A stretch of 64,000 bases of DNA from Salipaludibacillus daqingensis (GTDB lineage Bacteria > Bacillota > Bacilli > Bacillales > Salisediminibacteriaceae). The stretch is from the NCBI RefSeq assembly GCF_029891575.1, contig NZ_JARZHF010000006.1, positions 248,001-312,000 of the forward strand. Reading direction: 5' to 3'. Both the position numbers and the translations under genes were made by a program. The notes below the pieces were generated by a model. The model was not told the origin of the DNA. It saw only the letters and a program-made list of their open reading frames with translations, and did not search any database. Shown here piece after piece: positions 8,945 through 18,351 of the stretch (position 1 is its first letter; each line of letters begins with the position of its first letter).

Positions 8945-10228
8945 ATGTATCAGACACTCATGGAATCATATCAGTCAGAATTATCCTATTCAGGTGTGGA
9001 CGGAAGTCGTTTAGCTAAACGATTGCATGAACTTTCCCGAATTGGTCTAACAGAAGATGATGGTTGTAACCGTATCTCTTTCACAAAAGAAGAGCAACAG
9101 GCGAAAGATTTAGTGAAAAAATGGATGGAAGAAGCGGGACTTCACGTGAATCAAGACGGTGCGGGGAATGTGATTGGTAGAATAGAAGGCGTTTCATCGA
9201 CGACAACAATCATGTCTGGGTCCCATTTAGATAGTGTTCCAAATGGTGGTCACTTTGACGGTCCACTTGGCGTCCTTTCCGCTCTTGAAGTAGTGCAAGC
9301 TTGGAAAGATACGGGATACACACCAGAAAAATCGTATGAAGTGGTTGTGTTTACTGACGAAGAGGGGGCACGCTTTAAAAGTGGCCTCACTGGTAGTCAG
9401 GCGATGACTGGAACATTTGATTTGTCGCAAAAACAAACGTTGTTTGATTCGGAAGGGCAGTCATTTGAGGAAGTTCTCGCACAGAATAATCTCAGCTTGG
9501 CAACGTTAAAAGAAGCAAAACGTGACTTCAGCTCGATTGAAGCTTTTGTAGAAGTGCATATTGAACAGGGAAAACGTCTGGAGAAAGAAGATCTTCCCGT
9601 TGGTGTCGTGCAGGGAATTGCCGGACCTTCTTGGGTGGATGTGAGCTTTTACGGTTCTGCTGGACACGCTGGGAATACGCCGATGAATGATCGACAAGAT
9701 GCGTTGATTGCGGCGAGTCACTTTATTACGGAGATAGAAAAGCTACCATCAAAAGTTAGTGAATCTGCTGTGGCAACCGTTGGGAAACTATTTGTGAAAC
9801 CTAATGGGATTAATGTCATTCCAGGAGAAGTCCAGTTAACGGTCGATATTCGTGATATTCATGAAGATACACGTGATCAGCTTCGAGAAGATATTTTTGC
9901 CAAAGGAAAACAAATTGCAGCTGAGAGAAATGTTCAGGTGGAATTAACTGAAATTATGTCGACACCTCCAGTAAAGGTGAAGGAAGAGATGCAACAAAAA
10001 GCAGCGAAGGCGATGGAAAAATCGTTAAATAAAAAGCCTTATTTCCTTCCAAGTGGTGCTGGTCATGATGCGATGATTATCGGTGGACAAACAGATATTG
10101 CCATGTTGTTTACGAGAAGTAAGGACGGGGTTAGTCATAACCCAGCGGAGTGGTCTTCACTTGATGATTGTGTTCAAACCGTTCATGTATTGAAAAATCT
10201 ATTAGAAGAGTTATGTTCCGCGTCGTAG
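8945..10228 (+). CDS. M20-family N-carbamoyl-L-amino acid hydrolase / allantoate amidohydrolase
   Basis: 427 aa; ATG 8945 behind AGGAGG (8935-8940). Cytosolic dimetal amidohydrolase that hydrolyses N-carbamoyl amino acids or allantoate. Metal and catalytic motifs are visible: GSHLDSVPNGGHFDG (His/Asp ligands), FTDEEGARF (catalytic and bridging Glu), VEVHIEQG (His ligand) and SGAGHDAM (C-terminal His ligand). The dimerisation-domain signature GIAGPSWVDVSFYGSAGHAGNTPM holds the substrate-binding His and Asn. The substrate class cannot be chosen from sequence alone. The downstream TRAP transporter, 31 bp away, suggests that the substrate or a related carboxylate is imported as a unit. Confidence 0.9.
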   Translation: MYQTLMESYQSELSYSGVDGSRLAKRLHELSRIGLTEDDGCNRISFTKEEQQAKDLVKKWMEEAGLHVNQDGAGNVIGRIEGVSSTTTIMSGSHLDSVPNGGHFDGPLGVLSALEVVQAWKDTGYTPEKSYEVVVFTDEEGARFKSGLTGSQAMTGTFDLSQKQTLFDSEGQSFEEVLAQNNLSLATLKEAKRDFSSIEAFVEVHIEQGKRLEKEDLPVGVVQGIAGPSWVDVSFYGSAGHAGNTPMNDRQDALIAASHFITEIEKLPSKVSESAVATVGKLFVKPNGINVIPGEVQLTVDIRDIHEDTRDQLREDIFAKGKQIAAERNVQVELTEIMSTPPVKVKEEMQQKAAKAMEKSLNKKPYFLPSGAGHDAMIIGGQTDIAMLFTRSKDGVSHNPAEWSSLDDCVQTVHVLKNLLEELCSAS

Positions 10229-10259
10229 TTTATAACTATATGAAAAAAGGGGAGAGGTC

Positions 10260-11384
10260 ATGATGACAAAATACGGATGGAAACTATCCATGTTCACTGC
10301 AGCTGCTTTGTTTCTTAGTGCTTGCGGAGTAGAAAGTGGAAATAGTGGAAACAACGATGAGACAGATGTGGAAGTAAATGAAGGAAATAACAATGTTGTT
10401 GAAGATGAGACAAATAACAACGAAGCGAATAATAACGGTGAGGCAGCAGAAGCAGAAGTTGAATATGAATGGCAAATTGGCTGGAACTCAGGTCTTGATG
10501 ATGATTCTAAAGGGGAAGCGGCAAAAGCATTCGCAGAACATGTGATGGAAGCTTCGAATGGAAGAGTAGATATTGAGTTCTTCCCAAATGAAACGTACGC
10601 AAGTTCTCCGGAAATGATCGATGCTGTTCAAGTTGGTGCGTTGGATATGGCGTTACCTGGTGCGAACGAGCTAGCTGGGGCTATTCCAGAATATGCCGCT
10701 TTATCTCTTCCGTTTTTGACAGAAGGGTTTGAAGAAGCACATGCAGTGCTTGATGGGCCGGTTGGCGATGACTTGAAAGCGTTGGGCGAAGAGCAAGGGT
10801 TTATTACGTTAAATGATGTAGAAATTGGCTTCGCGCAGATTACGAATAGTGTGAGACCAATTGAAGAGCCGTCTGATTTGGAAGGATTGTCGATTCGATC
10901 GCCTAATGATGTAAGTTTGATCGAGACGTTTAATGCCCTTGGTTCATCTGTTTCAACGATGGATTATACAGAAATTTACAGTGGGTTGTCTCAAGGGGTT
11001 ATCGATGGGCAATTTAACCCTCTTCTAAGCATTTATGATCAAAATATGCAAGAAGTTCAAGACTATCTTGCGATAACGAATCACACGTATTACTATTCTT
11101 ACTTCATTATGAATGATGATTTATTCAATAGTTTAGATGAAGAGTTACAAGAGATTGTCCGTGAAGGTTCGGAGCATGCTCGCGATGCTGCTCGTGACTT
11201 CATTGCAGGTGAAGAAGAAGCTGCTATTGAACGTGCGGAAGATGAGTTCGAGGTTGTGACGTATCCTGATCTTGAGCCTTTCCAGGAAGCTGTTTTACCA
11301 GTATATGACGAAGTGTCTGATGTGATGGGAGAAGAAATCATCGCAGATATGCAGGACTTCCTTGAAGAGTATCGAAATAATTAA
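10260..11384 (+). CDS. dctP: TRAP transporter substrate-binding lipoprotein (DctP family)
   Basis: 374 aa. Extracytoplasmic solute receptor of a TRAP transporter, anchored as a lipoprotein: hydrophobic N-terminus with lipobox LSAC (Cys about residue 22). An Asn/Glu/Gly-rich acidic spacer (about residues 23-68) holds the receptor off the membrane. The DctP fold follows: QIGWNSGLDDDSKGEAAKAF, IEFFPNETY, VQVGALDMA, and the hinge and ligand Arg region ITNSVRPIEEPSDLEGLSIRSP. Start: ATG 10260 or the next codon ATG 10263, both served by GGGGAGAGG. It follows the M20 hydrolase and precedes the two permeases, separated from them by a hairpin. Confidence 0.93.
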   Translation: MMTKYGWKLSMFTAAALFLSACGVESGNSGNNDETDVEVNEGNNNVVEDETNNNEANNNGEAAEAEVEYEWQIGWNSGLDDDSKGEAAKAFAEHVMEASNGRVDIEFFPNETYASSPEMIDAVQVGALDMALPGANELAGAIPEYAALSLPFLTEGFEEAHAVLDGPVGDDLKALGEEQGFITLNDVEIGFAQITNSVRPIEEPSDLEGLSIRSPNDVSLIETFNALGSSVSTMDYTEIYSGLSQGVIDGQFNPLLSIYDQNMQEVQDYLAITNHTYYYSYFIMNDDLFNSLDEELQEIVREGSEHARDAARDFIAGEEEAAIERAEDEFEVVTYPDLEPFQEAVLPVYDEVSDVMGEEIIADMQDFLEEYRNN

Positions 11385-11405
11385 TCTAATTGATTGAAAC
11401 TTTTG

Positions 11406-11429
11406 AGGGACCTGTTTCGACAGGTCCCT
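11406..11429 (+). terminator. Intra-operon hairpin (attenuator or mRNA-stability element)
   Basis: 10-bp perfect stem AGGGACCTGT / ACAGGTCCCT closed by a TTCG tetraloop, in the 68-bp gap between dctP and the small permease. The poor T tract suggests partial termination or 3'-end protection. That would leave receptor mRNA more abundant than permease mRNA. Confidence 0.7.
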
Positions 11430-11452
11430 TGTGTTATTAGGGAGGGAATAAT

Positions 11453-11992
11453 ATGGCTCAAGTAAATGCAAAGAAAGAAAAGAATTGGTTTGACTATATC
11501 ATCGGCTGGACAGAAATTGCTGCTTCCGTTTTACTTATTGGGTTAACCGTTATTGTATTTGGAGAAGTGCTGAGTAGGTACGTTTTTCGTACGCCGCTCG
11601 TTTTTTCAAATGAATTAACACAGCTATTATTCCCTTGGATGATTTTTGTAGCAGCGATCAGTGTGACGAAAGAAGATGGACATCTGGCCGTTTCCTATTT
11701 TCGCGATCGATTACCTTACGTGATGCAAAAGGGGCTTTATGTTTTTTCGAAGCTAATTATGTTGTTCTTCTCTGTGTACATGGTCATTGCCAGTGTTAAG
11801 TACGTGGATAATGTTTCAAGTCAACTCATGCCGGTCATCCGAATTTCAAGAGGGTGGTTGTCTGGCTCTTTGACGGTGTCTTTTGTTTTTATCAGTATCA
11901 TTCTTATTTATCAAATCGTTTTAATCTTGACGAATAAATTAGACGTGCAGCGAGAGGAGGATACTTTAGATGATATGGATTATGATCGCTAG
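11453..11992 (+). CDS. dctQ: TRAP transporter small permease (DctQ family)
   Basis: 179 aa, ATG 11453 behind AGGGAGGG. Four predicted membrane segments. The family signature GEVLSRYVFRTPLVFSNELT and the ISVTKEDGHLAVSYF loop after segment two identify the DctQ subunit, which scaffolds the large permease. Its end overlaps the next gene by 23 bp, so the two are translationally coupled. Confidence 0.92.
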   Translation: MAQVNAKKEKNWFDYIIGWTEIAASVLLIGLTVIVFGEVLSRYVFRTPLVFSNELTQLLFPWMIFVAAISVTKEDGHLAVSYFRDRLPYVMQKGLYVFSKLIMLFFSVYMVIASVKYVDNVSSQLMPVIRISRGWLSGSLTVSFVFISIILIYQIVLILTNKLDVQREEDTLDDMDYDR

Positions 11993-13244
11993 TTTTTTTG
12001 TATTGCTCGTGTTGGGCATTCCGATTGCATTTGCAATGGGGGCTTCGGCATTAATGTATATCTTAGTTACAGGTATTCCTCTGGAAATGTTTGCACAGCG
12101 GTTCTTTTCTAATACGCAATCATTCGCCTTTCTAGCGATTCCCTTTTTTATTCTTGCTGGTAATTTAATGATTCACGGAAACATTGCACAGCGAATTATT
12201 AAAGTTGCCGATTCGATGGTTCGTCAACTCCCCGGTGGTTTAGGGTGCGTCTCTGTTGTCACAAGCATGGGGATGGCGGGTGTGTCTGGTTCATCCGTTG
12301 CTGATGCGGCTTCAACGGGAAGTGTATTAATTCCGGAGATGAAGCGGAAGGGGTATAGCGCAAGATTCGCTGCTTCGATTAATGCTTCTAGTTCGGTTGT
12401 TGGTATTATCATTCCTCCTAGTTCGACGATGATTATCATTGCTTGGTTAGCTAATTTGTCCGTTGGAGAAATGTTTATTGCCGGGATTATTCCTGGTGTG
12501 TTAGTTGGGTTAGCTTATTTAGGGACAACTGTTTTGATCGCATTGAAGCGAGGGTATCCTAGTGAGTCGAAACCAACTTTTATGGAATTTTTGCGAAACT
12601 TCCGCCACGCTTTGTTAGCGTTGTTACTGCCGATTTTGTTAATTTCGGCGATTATTACTGGTGTAGCCACGGCAACAGAAGCGGCTTCGTTAGCGGTTGT
12701 TTATGCGTTGATCATCGGCGTGTTTGTTTATAGAACGCTTAACTGGAAAAATATTATGTTGTCGTTAAAAGACACGGCGCGTGGAACGAGTATTGTCATG
12801 GTGACGATTTGTGCGTCGATGATTTTTACATGGGTACTTATTTCAGAAGGCATTCCGCGGATGATTTCCGATAACTTGGAAGGCTTAGGCTTACCGCCGT
12901 GGGGGCTTTTGATGGTGATGATCGCAATTATGCTGATTGCCGGAATGATTATGGAGCTTGTTCCTAACTTGTTTTTATTCATTCCGATCTTCATGCCGAT
13001 TGCGACAGACATTATCGGAATGGATCCGATGCACTTTGCGATGATCATGCTCGTCACATTGGCACTAGGTATGTTTACACCTCCAGTTGGCGCAACATTA
13101 TTTATCTCGTGCTACATTGCAAAAGTGAAAATAGAAGACACAGTCAAAGACATCTTCCCATATTTCTTAACAGGTATTCTTGTTGTTCTACTAATCTCTT
13201 TCTTCCCAGCGAGCGTCCTTTGGTTGCCCGGATTGTTTGAGTAG
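11970..13244 (+). CDS. dctM: TRAP transporter large permease (DctM family)
   Basis: 424 aa, about 11-12 membrane segments. This is the ion-coupled (usually Na+) transport subunit. DctM signatures seen: FAFLAIPFFILAGNLM, GMAGVSGSSVADAASTGSVLIPEM, NASSSVVGIIIPPSSTMII and FTPPVGATLFI. Start inside the end of dctQ (23-bp overlap). It completes a three-gene TRAP system with the receptor. Substrate is unknown; dicarboxylates, sialic acid, ectoine or ureido acids are all transported by relatives. A dispersed REP-like repeat begins 22 bp after the stop. Confidence 0.94.
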   Translation: MIWIMIASFFVLLVLGIPIAFAMGASALMYILVTGIPLEMFAQRFFSNTQSFAFLAIPFFILAGNLMIHGNIAQRIIKVADSMVRQLPGGLGCVSVVTSMGMAGVSGSSVADAASTGSVLIPEMKRKGYSARFAASINASSSVVGIIIPPSSTMIIIAWLANLSVGEMFIAGIIPGVLVGLAYLGTTVLIALKRGYPSESKPTFMEFLRNFRHALLALLLPILLISAIITGVATATEAASLAVVYALIIGVFVYRTLNWKNIMLSLKDTARGTSIVMVTICASMIFTWVLISEGIPRMISDNLEGLGLPPWGLLMVMIAIMLIAGMIMELVPNLFLFIPIFMPIATDIIGMDPMHFAMIMLVTLALGMFTPPVGATLFISCYIAKVKIEDTVKDIFPYFLTGILVVLLISFFPASVLWLPGLFE

Positions 13245-13266
13245 GAGTGGTGAATGGGTGGTGAAC

Positions 13267-13290
13267 GGGGACGGTTCTCATGTGGCAAAA
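13267..13290 (+). repeat. REP-like dispersed repeat, copy 1
   Basis: GGGGACGGTTCTCATGTGGC followed by AAAA, 22 bp after the dctM stop. Preceded by the GTGAATG/GTGAACG-rich lead-in seen at most copies. Confidence 0.85.
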
Positions 13291-13386
13291 GAGTAGTTAA
13301 ATGAAGAGCGTGTCCCAAAATGTTGTTGTATAAGCAGCCTTGTTTGGTCCCTTTAATTTATGGTTTTTTTGTATATAATTGTTAAT

Positions 13387-13440
13387 ATAAAGTCAAACAG
13401 GATCTTTACTTACCTAATGTGAAGTCTTGTTTGACTTTAT
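13387..13440. terminator. Inverted repeat between convergent operons
   Basis: Perfect 13-bp arms ATAAAGTCAAACA / TGTTTGACTTTAT around a 28-nt loop, followed by a T-rich tract. Likely bidirectional terminator for the TRAP operon and the sdhCAB-like operon. Confidence 0.6.
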
Positions 13441-13726
13441 TTGATTTCTTTTTTCATGTGTTTTTTACTTATTGGCAATGTAAAGAGGACCCACAATACA
13501 TGGCTGTTTTGGAAAGTCCTCTAAACTTAAGTCGGTAAAATCGATTGTCCAAAAAACAGTTTTCTTCGAGAATATAATTTATATCCTTTTATCGTCTTTG
13601 ATCGTTTTTGTATCCTTGTCCATTACACAGGTTTCCTGAATAGGAAAACCGTAAGATCCGAATCATTATCATAGATACTGACCGGATCATCTTGTTATTT
13701 TTCATTTCATTATAGCTTTTTTCGTT

Positions 13727-14476
13727 TTACAATTGAAAGAATCGTTTAAATGAATACAGCGTTGTGGCCTTGTTTAATTCTGCAATGGAATGTGTCAGAG
13801 GGATTTCTTTTGGACAGACTTCAGCGCAGTTTGCCGCATTTCCACAAGACGTCAGCCCGCCATCACCCATAATCTGATCAAGTCGCTCTTCTGCCTGAAT
13901 CTGTCCTGTCGGATGCGTGTTAAATAGACGTACTTGAGACAAAGGCGCAGGACCGATAAACGATGAATATGGGTTCACGTTTGGACACGCTTCAAAACAA
14001 AGTCCGCAAGTCATACATTTACTCAATTCGTAAGCCCATTGCCGATCTTTTTCAGGTATCTTCGGTCCCGGTCCCATATCGTAAGTGCCATCAATGTCAA
14101 TCCAGGCTTTTACTTCCTTCAATGCATCAAACATCTTTTGACGGTCCACCATTAAATCCCGCTCACATGGAAATGTTTTTAAAGGAGCCAGATGGATTGG
14201 CTGTTCCAGTGTATCCACAAGGGTTGAGCATGCCTGTCGCGGTTTCCCGTTGACGAGCATTGAGCACGCACCGCAAACCTCTTCCAGACACACGGACTCC
14301 CATTGAACAGGGGTGGTTTCGTCGCCGTTGATATTCATCGGGTTGCGTCTAATTTCTATCAATGCTGAAATAATATTCATGCTTGGGCGCCATGGCACAT
14401 TGAACTCTTCGACATAGGGCTCGGAAGAAGGTCCATCTTGTCGATTAATCTTTAAATGAACTGTCTTACCGGTCAT
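13727..14476 (-). CDS. sdhB: Succinate dehydrogenase / fumarate reductase iron-sulfur subunit
   Basis: 249 aa. Passes electrons between the flavoprotein and the membrane haem subunit. All three clusters are visible: 2Fe-2S ligands in VCLEEVCGACSM and a downstream Cys in PRQACSTL; 4Fe-4S in CMTCGLCFEACP; 3Fe-4S in CGNAANCAEVCPKEIP. Length and motifs match the Bacillus menaquinone-type SdhB. The start overlaps the sdhA-like stop by 4 bp (ATGA). It is last in an operon that begins with asparaginase, so the complex may run as a fumarate reductase rather than in the citric acid cycle (inference; direction cannot be read from sequence). Confidence 0.93.
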   Translation of the reverse strand: MTGKTVHLKINRQDGPSSEPYVEEFNVPWRPSMNIISALIEIRRNPMNINGDETTPVQWESVCLEEVCGACSMLVNGKPRQACSTLVDTLEQPIHLAPLKTFPCERDLMVDRQKMFDALKEVKAWIDIDGTYDMGPGPKIPEKDRQWAYELSKCMTCGLCFEACPNVNPYSSFIGPAPLSQVRLFNTHPTGQIQAEERLDQIMGDGGLTSCGNAANCAEVCPKEIPLTHSIAELNKATTLYSFKRFFQL

Positions 14477-16242
14477 GATGTTACACCTCCCTTTTTATTC
14501 TGGGTGTAATCTCGTTTTCTCGGTTCAATCAACGATGTATCCACTTCTGCATAACTGAAGGAAGGATTGCGTTTTTGCGTATCAAATGCAGCCATAGTGG
14601 TTTTTAACCATTCGTCATCATTCCGGTCAGGGAATTCCGGTTTGTAATGAGCCCCGCGGCTTTCATTTCTGTGAAGAGCACCTTGTGTGATCACTTTCGC
14701 CAAATCCATCATCCCACTCAGTCCTCGAATGAAAGAAACGGAGTGATTATGGTATTTCGTCGTATCCTGAACGTTTATGTTTTTATATCTTGCCATCATT
14801 TCCGTAAGCATTTCATCTGCCTTGACAAGGTTTTTGTTTTCCCTTACAACTGTAACATTTTCCGTCATTAGTTCGCCCATTTCGTGATGGAGAGTATAAG
14901 GGTTTTCACTGCCGTTCATGCTGAGAATCGCAGTGATTTCATCCTTATCGGCTTTCAGCTGAGAGGTGAAGACTCGCTCGTCAACGTCATCCACGGATTG
15001 ACTGTTATTGCGGACATACGTCGCTGCTTCAGGGCCTGCAACCATTCCACCATAAACCGCTGATAAAAGAGAATTGGCACCAAGACGATTCGCACCGTGC
15101 TGGGAATAATCACATTCTCCTGCTGCAAACAGGCCGGGAATATTAGTCTGCTGGTGGTCATCCACCCATAGTCCACCCATTGAATAATGAACACCTGGGA
15201 AGATTTTCATAGGAACTTTTCTCGGATCGTCCCCCATGAATTTTTCATAAATCTCAAGAATTCCACCCAACCTTACATTGAGACGTTCCGGATTGATATG
15301 TGAGACATCAAGATAGACTTTATTTTCTCCGTCAATCCCTAGCCTTTGATTCACGCAAATATCGAAAATTTCTCTAGTGGCAATGTCACGGGGAACGAGG
15401 TTCCCGTATGCCGGATATTTATCTTCAAGAAAATACCACGGCTGTCCGTTCTTATAAGTCCATACCCTTGCTCCTTCTCCTCTTGCAGACTCACTCATCA
15501 GCCTCAATTTATCCTCTCCCGGGATGGCAGTAGGGTGGATTTGGATGAATTCACCATTCGCATAAATTGCACCCTGCTGATATAATTTACCTGCAGCTGA
15601 GCCTGTATTGATTAATGAATTCGTTGATCGCCCGAAAATCATTCCCGGACCGCCGCTTGCTATAATCACCGCATCTGCTTTGAATACTTTAATATCCATT
15701 GAAATCATCTCTTGTGCAGTCAGTCCGCGGCAAATTCCTTGTTCATCAATAATTGCCGAAACGAAATCCCATCCTTCAAACTTCGTGACTCGTCCTTCAG
15801 CTTCATATTTTCGAACTTGCTCATCCAAGGCGTAAAGAAGCTGCTGCCCCGTTGTTGCACCGGCAAAAGCCGTCCGCCGGTGTTGTGTACCTCCAAAACG
15901 TCTAAAATCGAGGTGGCCTTCAGGCGTCCGATTAAACATCACACCCATCCTGTCAAAGAGGTAGATGATTTCTGGTGCTTTTTGACACATGCCCCAAACC
16001 TGCTGCTGATTGGCAAGGAAATCACCCCCATAAAGGGTGTCATCAAAATGTTCCCAAGGTGAATCATTTTCTCCTTTCATATTACACGCCCCGTTAATTC
16101 CTCCTTGTGCACAAACGGAGTGGGATCGTTTCACTTTTACCAGTGAGATGAGGTCCACGTTCATGCCCATTTCGACTATTTTTAGTGTCGCCATGAGGCC
16201 GGCTAGTCCACCGCCCACAACTGCTATTTTTTGTCTATTCAT
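14473..16242 (-). CDS. sdhA: Succinate dehydrogenase / fumarate reductase flavoprotein subunit
   Basis: 589 aa. FAD-binding catalytic subunit interconverting succinate and fumarate on the cytosolic face of the membrane. Rossmann motif VVGGGLAGLMA at the N-terminus; covalent-FAD region RSHSVCAQGGINGA; active-site stretches EFIQIHPTAIPG, SESARGEGARVW and HYSMGGLWVD; C-terminal GECDYSQHGANRLGANSLL and RNESRGAHYKPEFPDR. Very close in pattern to Bacillus SdhA. Start set at ATG 16242 because AGGAGG lies 9 nt upstream; the ATG at 16248 is only 3 nt from it and an upstream extension to 16281 would overlap the previous gene. Confidence 0.94.
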   Translation of the reverse strand: MNRQKIAVVGGGLAGLMATLKIVEMGMNVDLISLVKVKRSHSVCAQGGINGACNMKGENDSPWEHFDDTLYGGDFLANQQQVWGMCQKAPEIIYLFDRMGVMFNRTPEGHLDFRRFGGTQHRRTAFAGATTGQQLLYALDEQVRKYEAEGRVTKFEGWDFVSAIIDEQGICRGLTAQEMISMDIKVFKADAVIIASGGPGMIFGRSTNSLINTGSAAGKLYQQGAIYANGEFIQIHPTAIPGEDKLRLMSESARGEGARVWTYKNGQPWYFLEDKYPAYGNLVPRDIATREIFDICVNQRLGIDGENKVYLDVSHINPERLNVRLGGILEIYEKFMGDDPRKVPMKIFPGVHYSMGGLWVDDHQQTNIPGLFAAGECDYSQHGANRLGANSLLSAVYGGMVAGPEAATYVRNNSQSVDDVDERVFTSQLKADKDEITAILSMNGSENPYTLHHEMGELMTENVTVVRENKNLVKADEMLTEMMARYKNINVQDTTKYHNHSVSFIRGLSGMMDLAKVITQGALHRNESRGAHYKPEFPDRNDDEWLKTTMAAFDTQKRNPSFSYAEVDTSLIEPRKRDYTQNKKGGVTS

Positions 16243-16267
16243 TTCCATTTGCCTCCTGTTGGATTCA

Positions 16268-16876
16268 TCATACAAATGCAAAGATTGCTATTAATCCGAT
16301 CGCTGAAAGCCCGATAAACATTAATATACCAAGTATTATTCCGAACTTCTGACTTCGTTGATTTACAGTGATTCCCCATGTAATCAGCATCGTTCTGAAG
16401 CCATTACTGAAATGATAGGTCGTCATCAAAATTCCGACGATATAAAACATCAGATAGATCGGGTTGGAAACGAGGTTCGCCACCATATCATAATTTACTT
16501 CGGCTCCAAATGCAGCAGGTACCCTCGTCGTGCCCACATGCCAAATTAAGAAGAGAAATACTACAATGCCAGATAAACGTTGGAAATAAAAATACATATT
16601 CTTTTCATAACGGTAAACAGATAAGTTGTTCTTAGCTTCCCTAGCAATGGCAATCCCATATATCCCGTGAAACAGCAACGGAATAAAGATAATGAAGATC
16701 TCCATCGCGTACCTGAACGGTAAGTTTCCCATCATCGCAGCGGCAGTGTTGTAGGCATCTTCTCCGTAAAATGCCGTGTAGTTGATACCAAAGTGAACGA
16801 AAAGAAAAACTCCAATGGGAATCACCCCTGACAGAGAATGAAGTTTTCTCCAAAAAAACGTTCGGTCATTATTCAC
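16268..16876 (-). CDS. sdhC: Succinate dehydrogenase / fumarate reductase cytochrome b558 subunit
   Basis: 202 aa, five membrane segments, membrane anchor carrying two b-type haems and the menaquinone site. Candidate haem ligands are the conserved His in WRKLHSLSG, FVHFGIN, LFHGIYG, IWHVGTTR and TTYHFSNGF, the same set and spacing as Bacillus SdhC. Start: GTG 16876 (VNNDRTFF) with AAGGAG 8 nt upstream; a GTG at 16885 overlaps that site. It begins 14 bp after the aspartase stop, so aspA and sdhCAB are almost certainly one transcript. Confidence 0.92.
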   Translation of the reverse strand: MNNDRTFFWRKLHSLSGVIPIGVFLFVHFGINYTAFYGEDAYNTAAAMMGNLPFRYAMEIFIIFIPLLFHGIYGIAIAREAKNNLSVYRYEKNMYFYFQRLSGIVVFLFLIWHVGTTRVPAAFGAEVNYDMVANLVSNPIYLMFYIVGILMTTYHFSNGFRTMLITWGITVNQRSQKFGIILGILMFIGLSAIGLIAIFAFV

Positions 16877-16890
16877 AACAGTCACTCCTT

Positions 16891-18312
16891 CTATTGTTCA
16901 ATTAGCGATTTTCCAGAAATACCCGGATTGGTCATCTCATAAGGATCGAGGATCTCATCGAGCTCATCCTCTGAAAGGACGCCGCGCTCTATGCAGATGT
17001 CTCGGACCGGACGTCCCGTTGCGATGGCTTCCTTGGCAATGGATGACGCCGATTCATAGCCGATATGCGGATTGATTGCTGTAATCACCCCTACACTTTG
17101 ATTCACGTACTGTTCCATTCGCTCATTGTTAGCCTTAATTCCCTGAATACAATGACGATCGAATACGTCAATCACATTTGTCATCATTCTGATGGTGTCG
17201 AGGAGACTTGAAACAAGAACAGGCTCCATGACATTTAGTTCAAACTGTCCAGCTTCGGATGCAAGGGTAACTGTTACATCATTTCCGATCACTTTAAAGG
17301 CAACCTGATTTACGACTTCTGCCATAACCGGATTTACTTTTCCAGGCATGATTGAAGAGCCTGGTTGTCTCGGTGGCAGGAGTATTTCATTCAAACCTGT
17401 CCTCGGTCCTGAAGCCATTAACCGCAAATCGTTGGAAATTTTTGACAGGTTGGACATTGCCGTTTTCATGGTGCTTGATACAGTCACGTACACATCAGTG
17501 TTTTGCGTACCGTCGACAAGATTCGGTGATGTTGTCATCGGAAAACTACTAATCTCAGCCAATTCTTGAATTACAATGTGAATATAATCCGGATCGGCAT
17601 TCAACCCGGTACCTACGGCCGTTGCACCCATATTTGTCTCGTAAAGAGACTCTATTACGTTGCGGATGCGCTTGATATCACGTTCAAGCACCGCTGAATA
17701 GGCACCGAATTCCTGGCCAAGTCGAATCGGAACGGCGTCCTGAAGGTGGGTTCTACCCATCTTTAGACAGTTTTCAAATTCCGAAGCCTTTTCCAGAAAA
17801 GAAGCTTGTAGCGATTCTATTGCAGGTAGCAACTGATTTAGACGATTCAATAAAGCAAGTTTGAATGCCGTAGGAAATGCATCGTTAGTGGACTGAGACA
17901 TATTGACATGAGAATTAGCACTGAGCACCATTGTATTACCTTTCTCTTCACCGAGTATCTCCAGAGCCCGGTTGGCGATGACTTCATTGGCATTCATGTT
18001 AACGGACGTTCCGGCCCCGCCCTGAATCGGATCGACGATAAACTGATCGTTCCAGCGACCATTCGCTACTTCCATGGCAGCCTGCTCGATGGCATCTGCA
18101 AGATGAGCACCCAGCTGACCCACTTTACGGTTCGCTCGTGCTGCAGCAATCTTGACCATACCGATCCCGCAAATCAGCTCCTCATCGATATGTTGACCGG
18201 TAATTGGAAAATTCTCGACAGCCCGCAATGTTTGAATTCCGTAATAACACTCATTATGAATCTTCATTTCACCAAGAAAATCTTTCTCTATACGGTGTGT
18301 ATTCCCATTCAT
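16891..18312 (-). CDS. aspA: Aspartate ammonia-lyase (aspartase)
   Basis: 473 aa. Deaminates L-aspartate to fumarate plus ammonium. The fumarase/aspartase superfamily signature GSSIMPGKVNP (flexible catalytic loop) is present. The N-terminus (RIEKDFLGEMKIHNECYYGIQT) and SQSTNDAFPTAFKLA are aspartase-like, close to Bacillus AnsB. Start: ATG 18312 (MNGNTHRIEK), 8 nt after GGAGG. A GTG- or ATG-initiated upstream extension lacks a ribosome site. Placement between asparaginase and sdhCAB makes an asparagine, aspartate, fumarate, succinate route. Confidence 0.94.
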   Translation of the reverse strand: MNGNTHRIEKDFLGEMKIHNECYYGIQTLRAVENFPITGQHIDEELICGIGMVKIAAARANRKVGQLGAHLADAIEQAAMEVANGRWNDQFIVDPIQGGAGTSVNMNANEVIANRALEILGEEKGNTMVLSANSHVNMSQSTNDAFPTAFKLALLNRLNQLLPAIESLQASFLEKASEFENCLKMGRTHLQDAVPIRLGQEFGAYSAVLERDIKRIRNVIESLYETNMGATAVGTGLNADPDYIHIVIQELAEISSFPMTTSPNLVDGTQNTDVYVTVSSTMKTAMSNLSKISNDLRLMASGPRTGLNEILLPPRQPGSSIMPGKVNPVMAEVVNQVAFKVIGNDVTVTLASEAGQFELNVMEPVLVSSLLDTIRMMTNVIDVFDRHCIQGIKANNERMEQYVNQSVGVITAINPHIGYESASSIAKEAIATGRPVRDICIERGVLSEDELDEILDPYEMTNPGISGKSLIEQ

Positions 18313-18351
18313 TATTTTTTCCTCCATAACTACAGAATTCACCATAACAAA

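Larger units (their letters stand above)
13245..13726. other. Convergent intergenic region with repeat and hairpin
   Basis: 482 bp between dctM and the sdhB-like gene. It contains a REP-like repeat (13267-13290) and a 13-bp inverted repeat acting as terminator (13387-13440). Two smaller imperfect hairpins lie at 13630-13650 and 13655-13688. Between them a short minus-strand open frame (about 13460-13570) ends in LSLEDFPKQPC...; it was not recognised and may be chance. Confidence 0.5.

Noticed and set aside
13308-13340. Possible insertion-sequence end (GCGTGTCCCAAAA)
   Set aside because: Only a short similarity to some IS termini; no partner inverted repeat, target duplication or transposase remnant was found.
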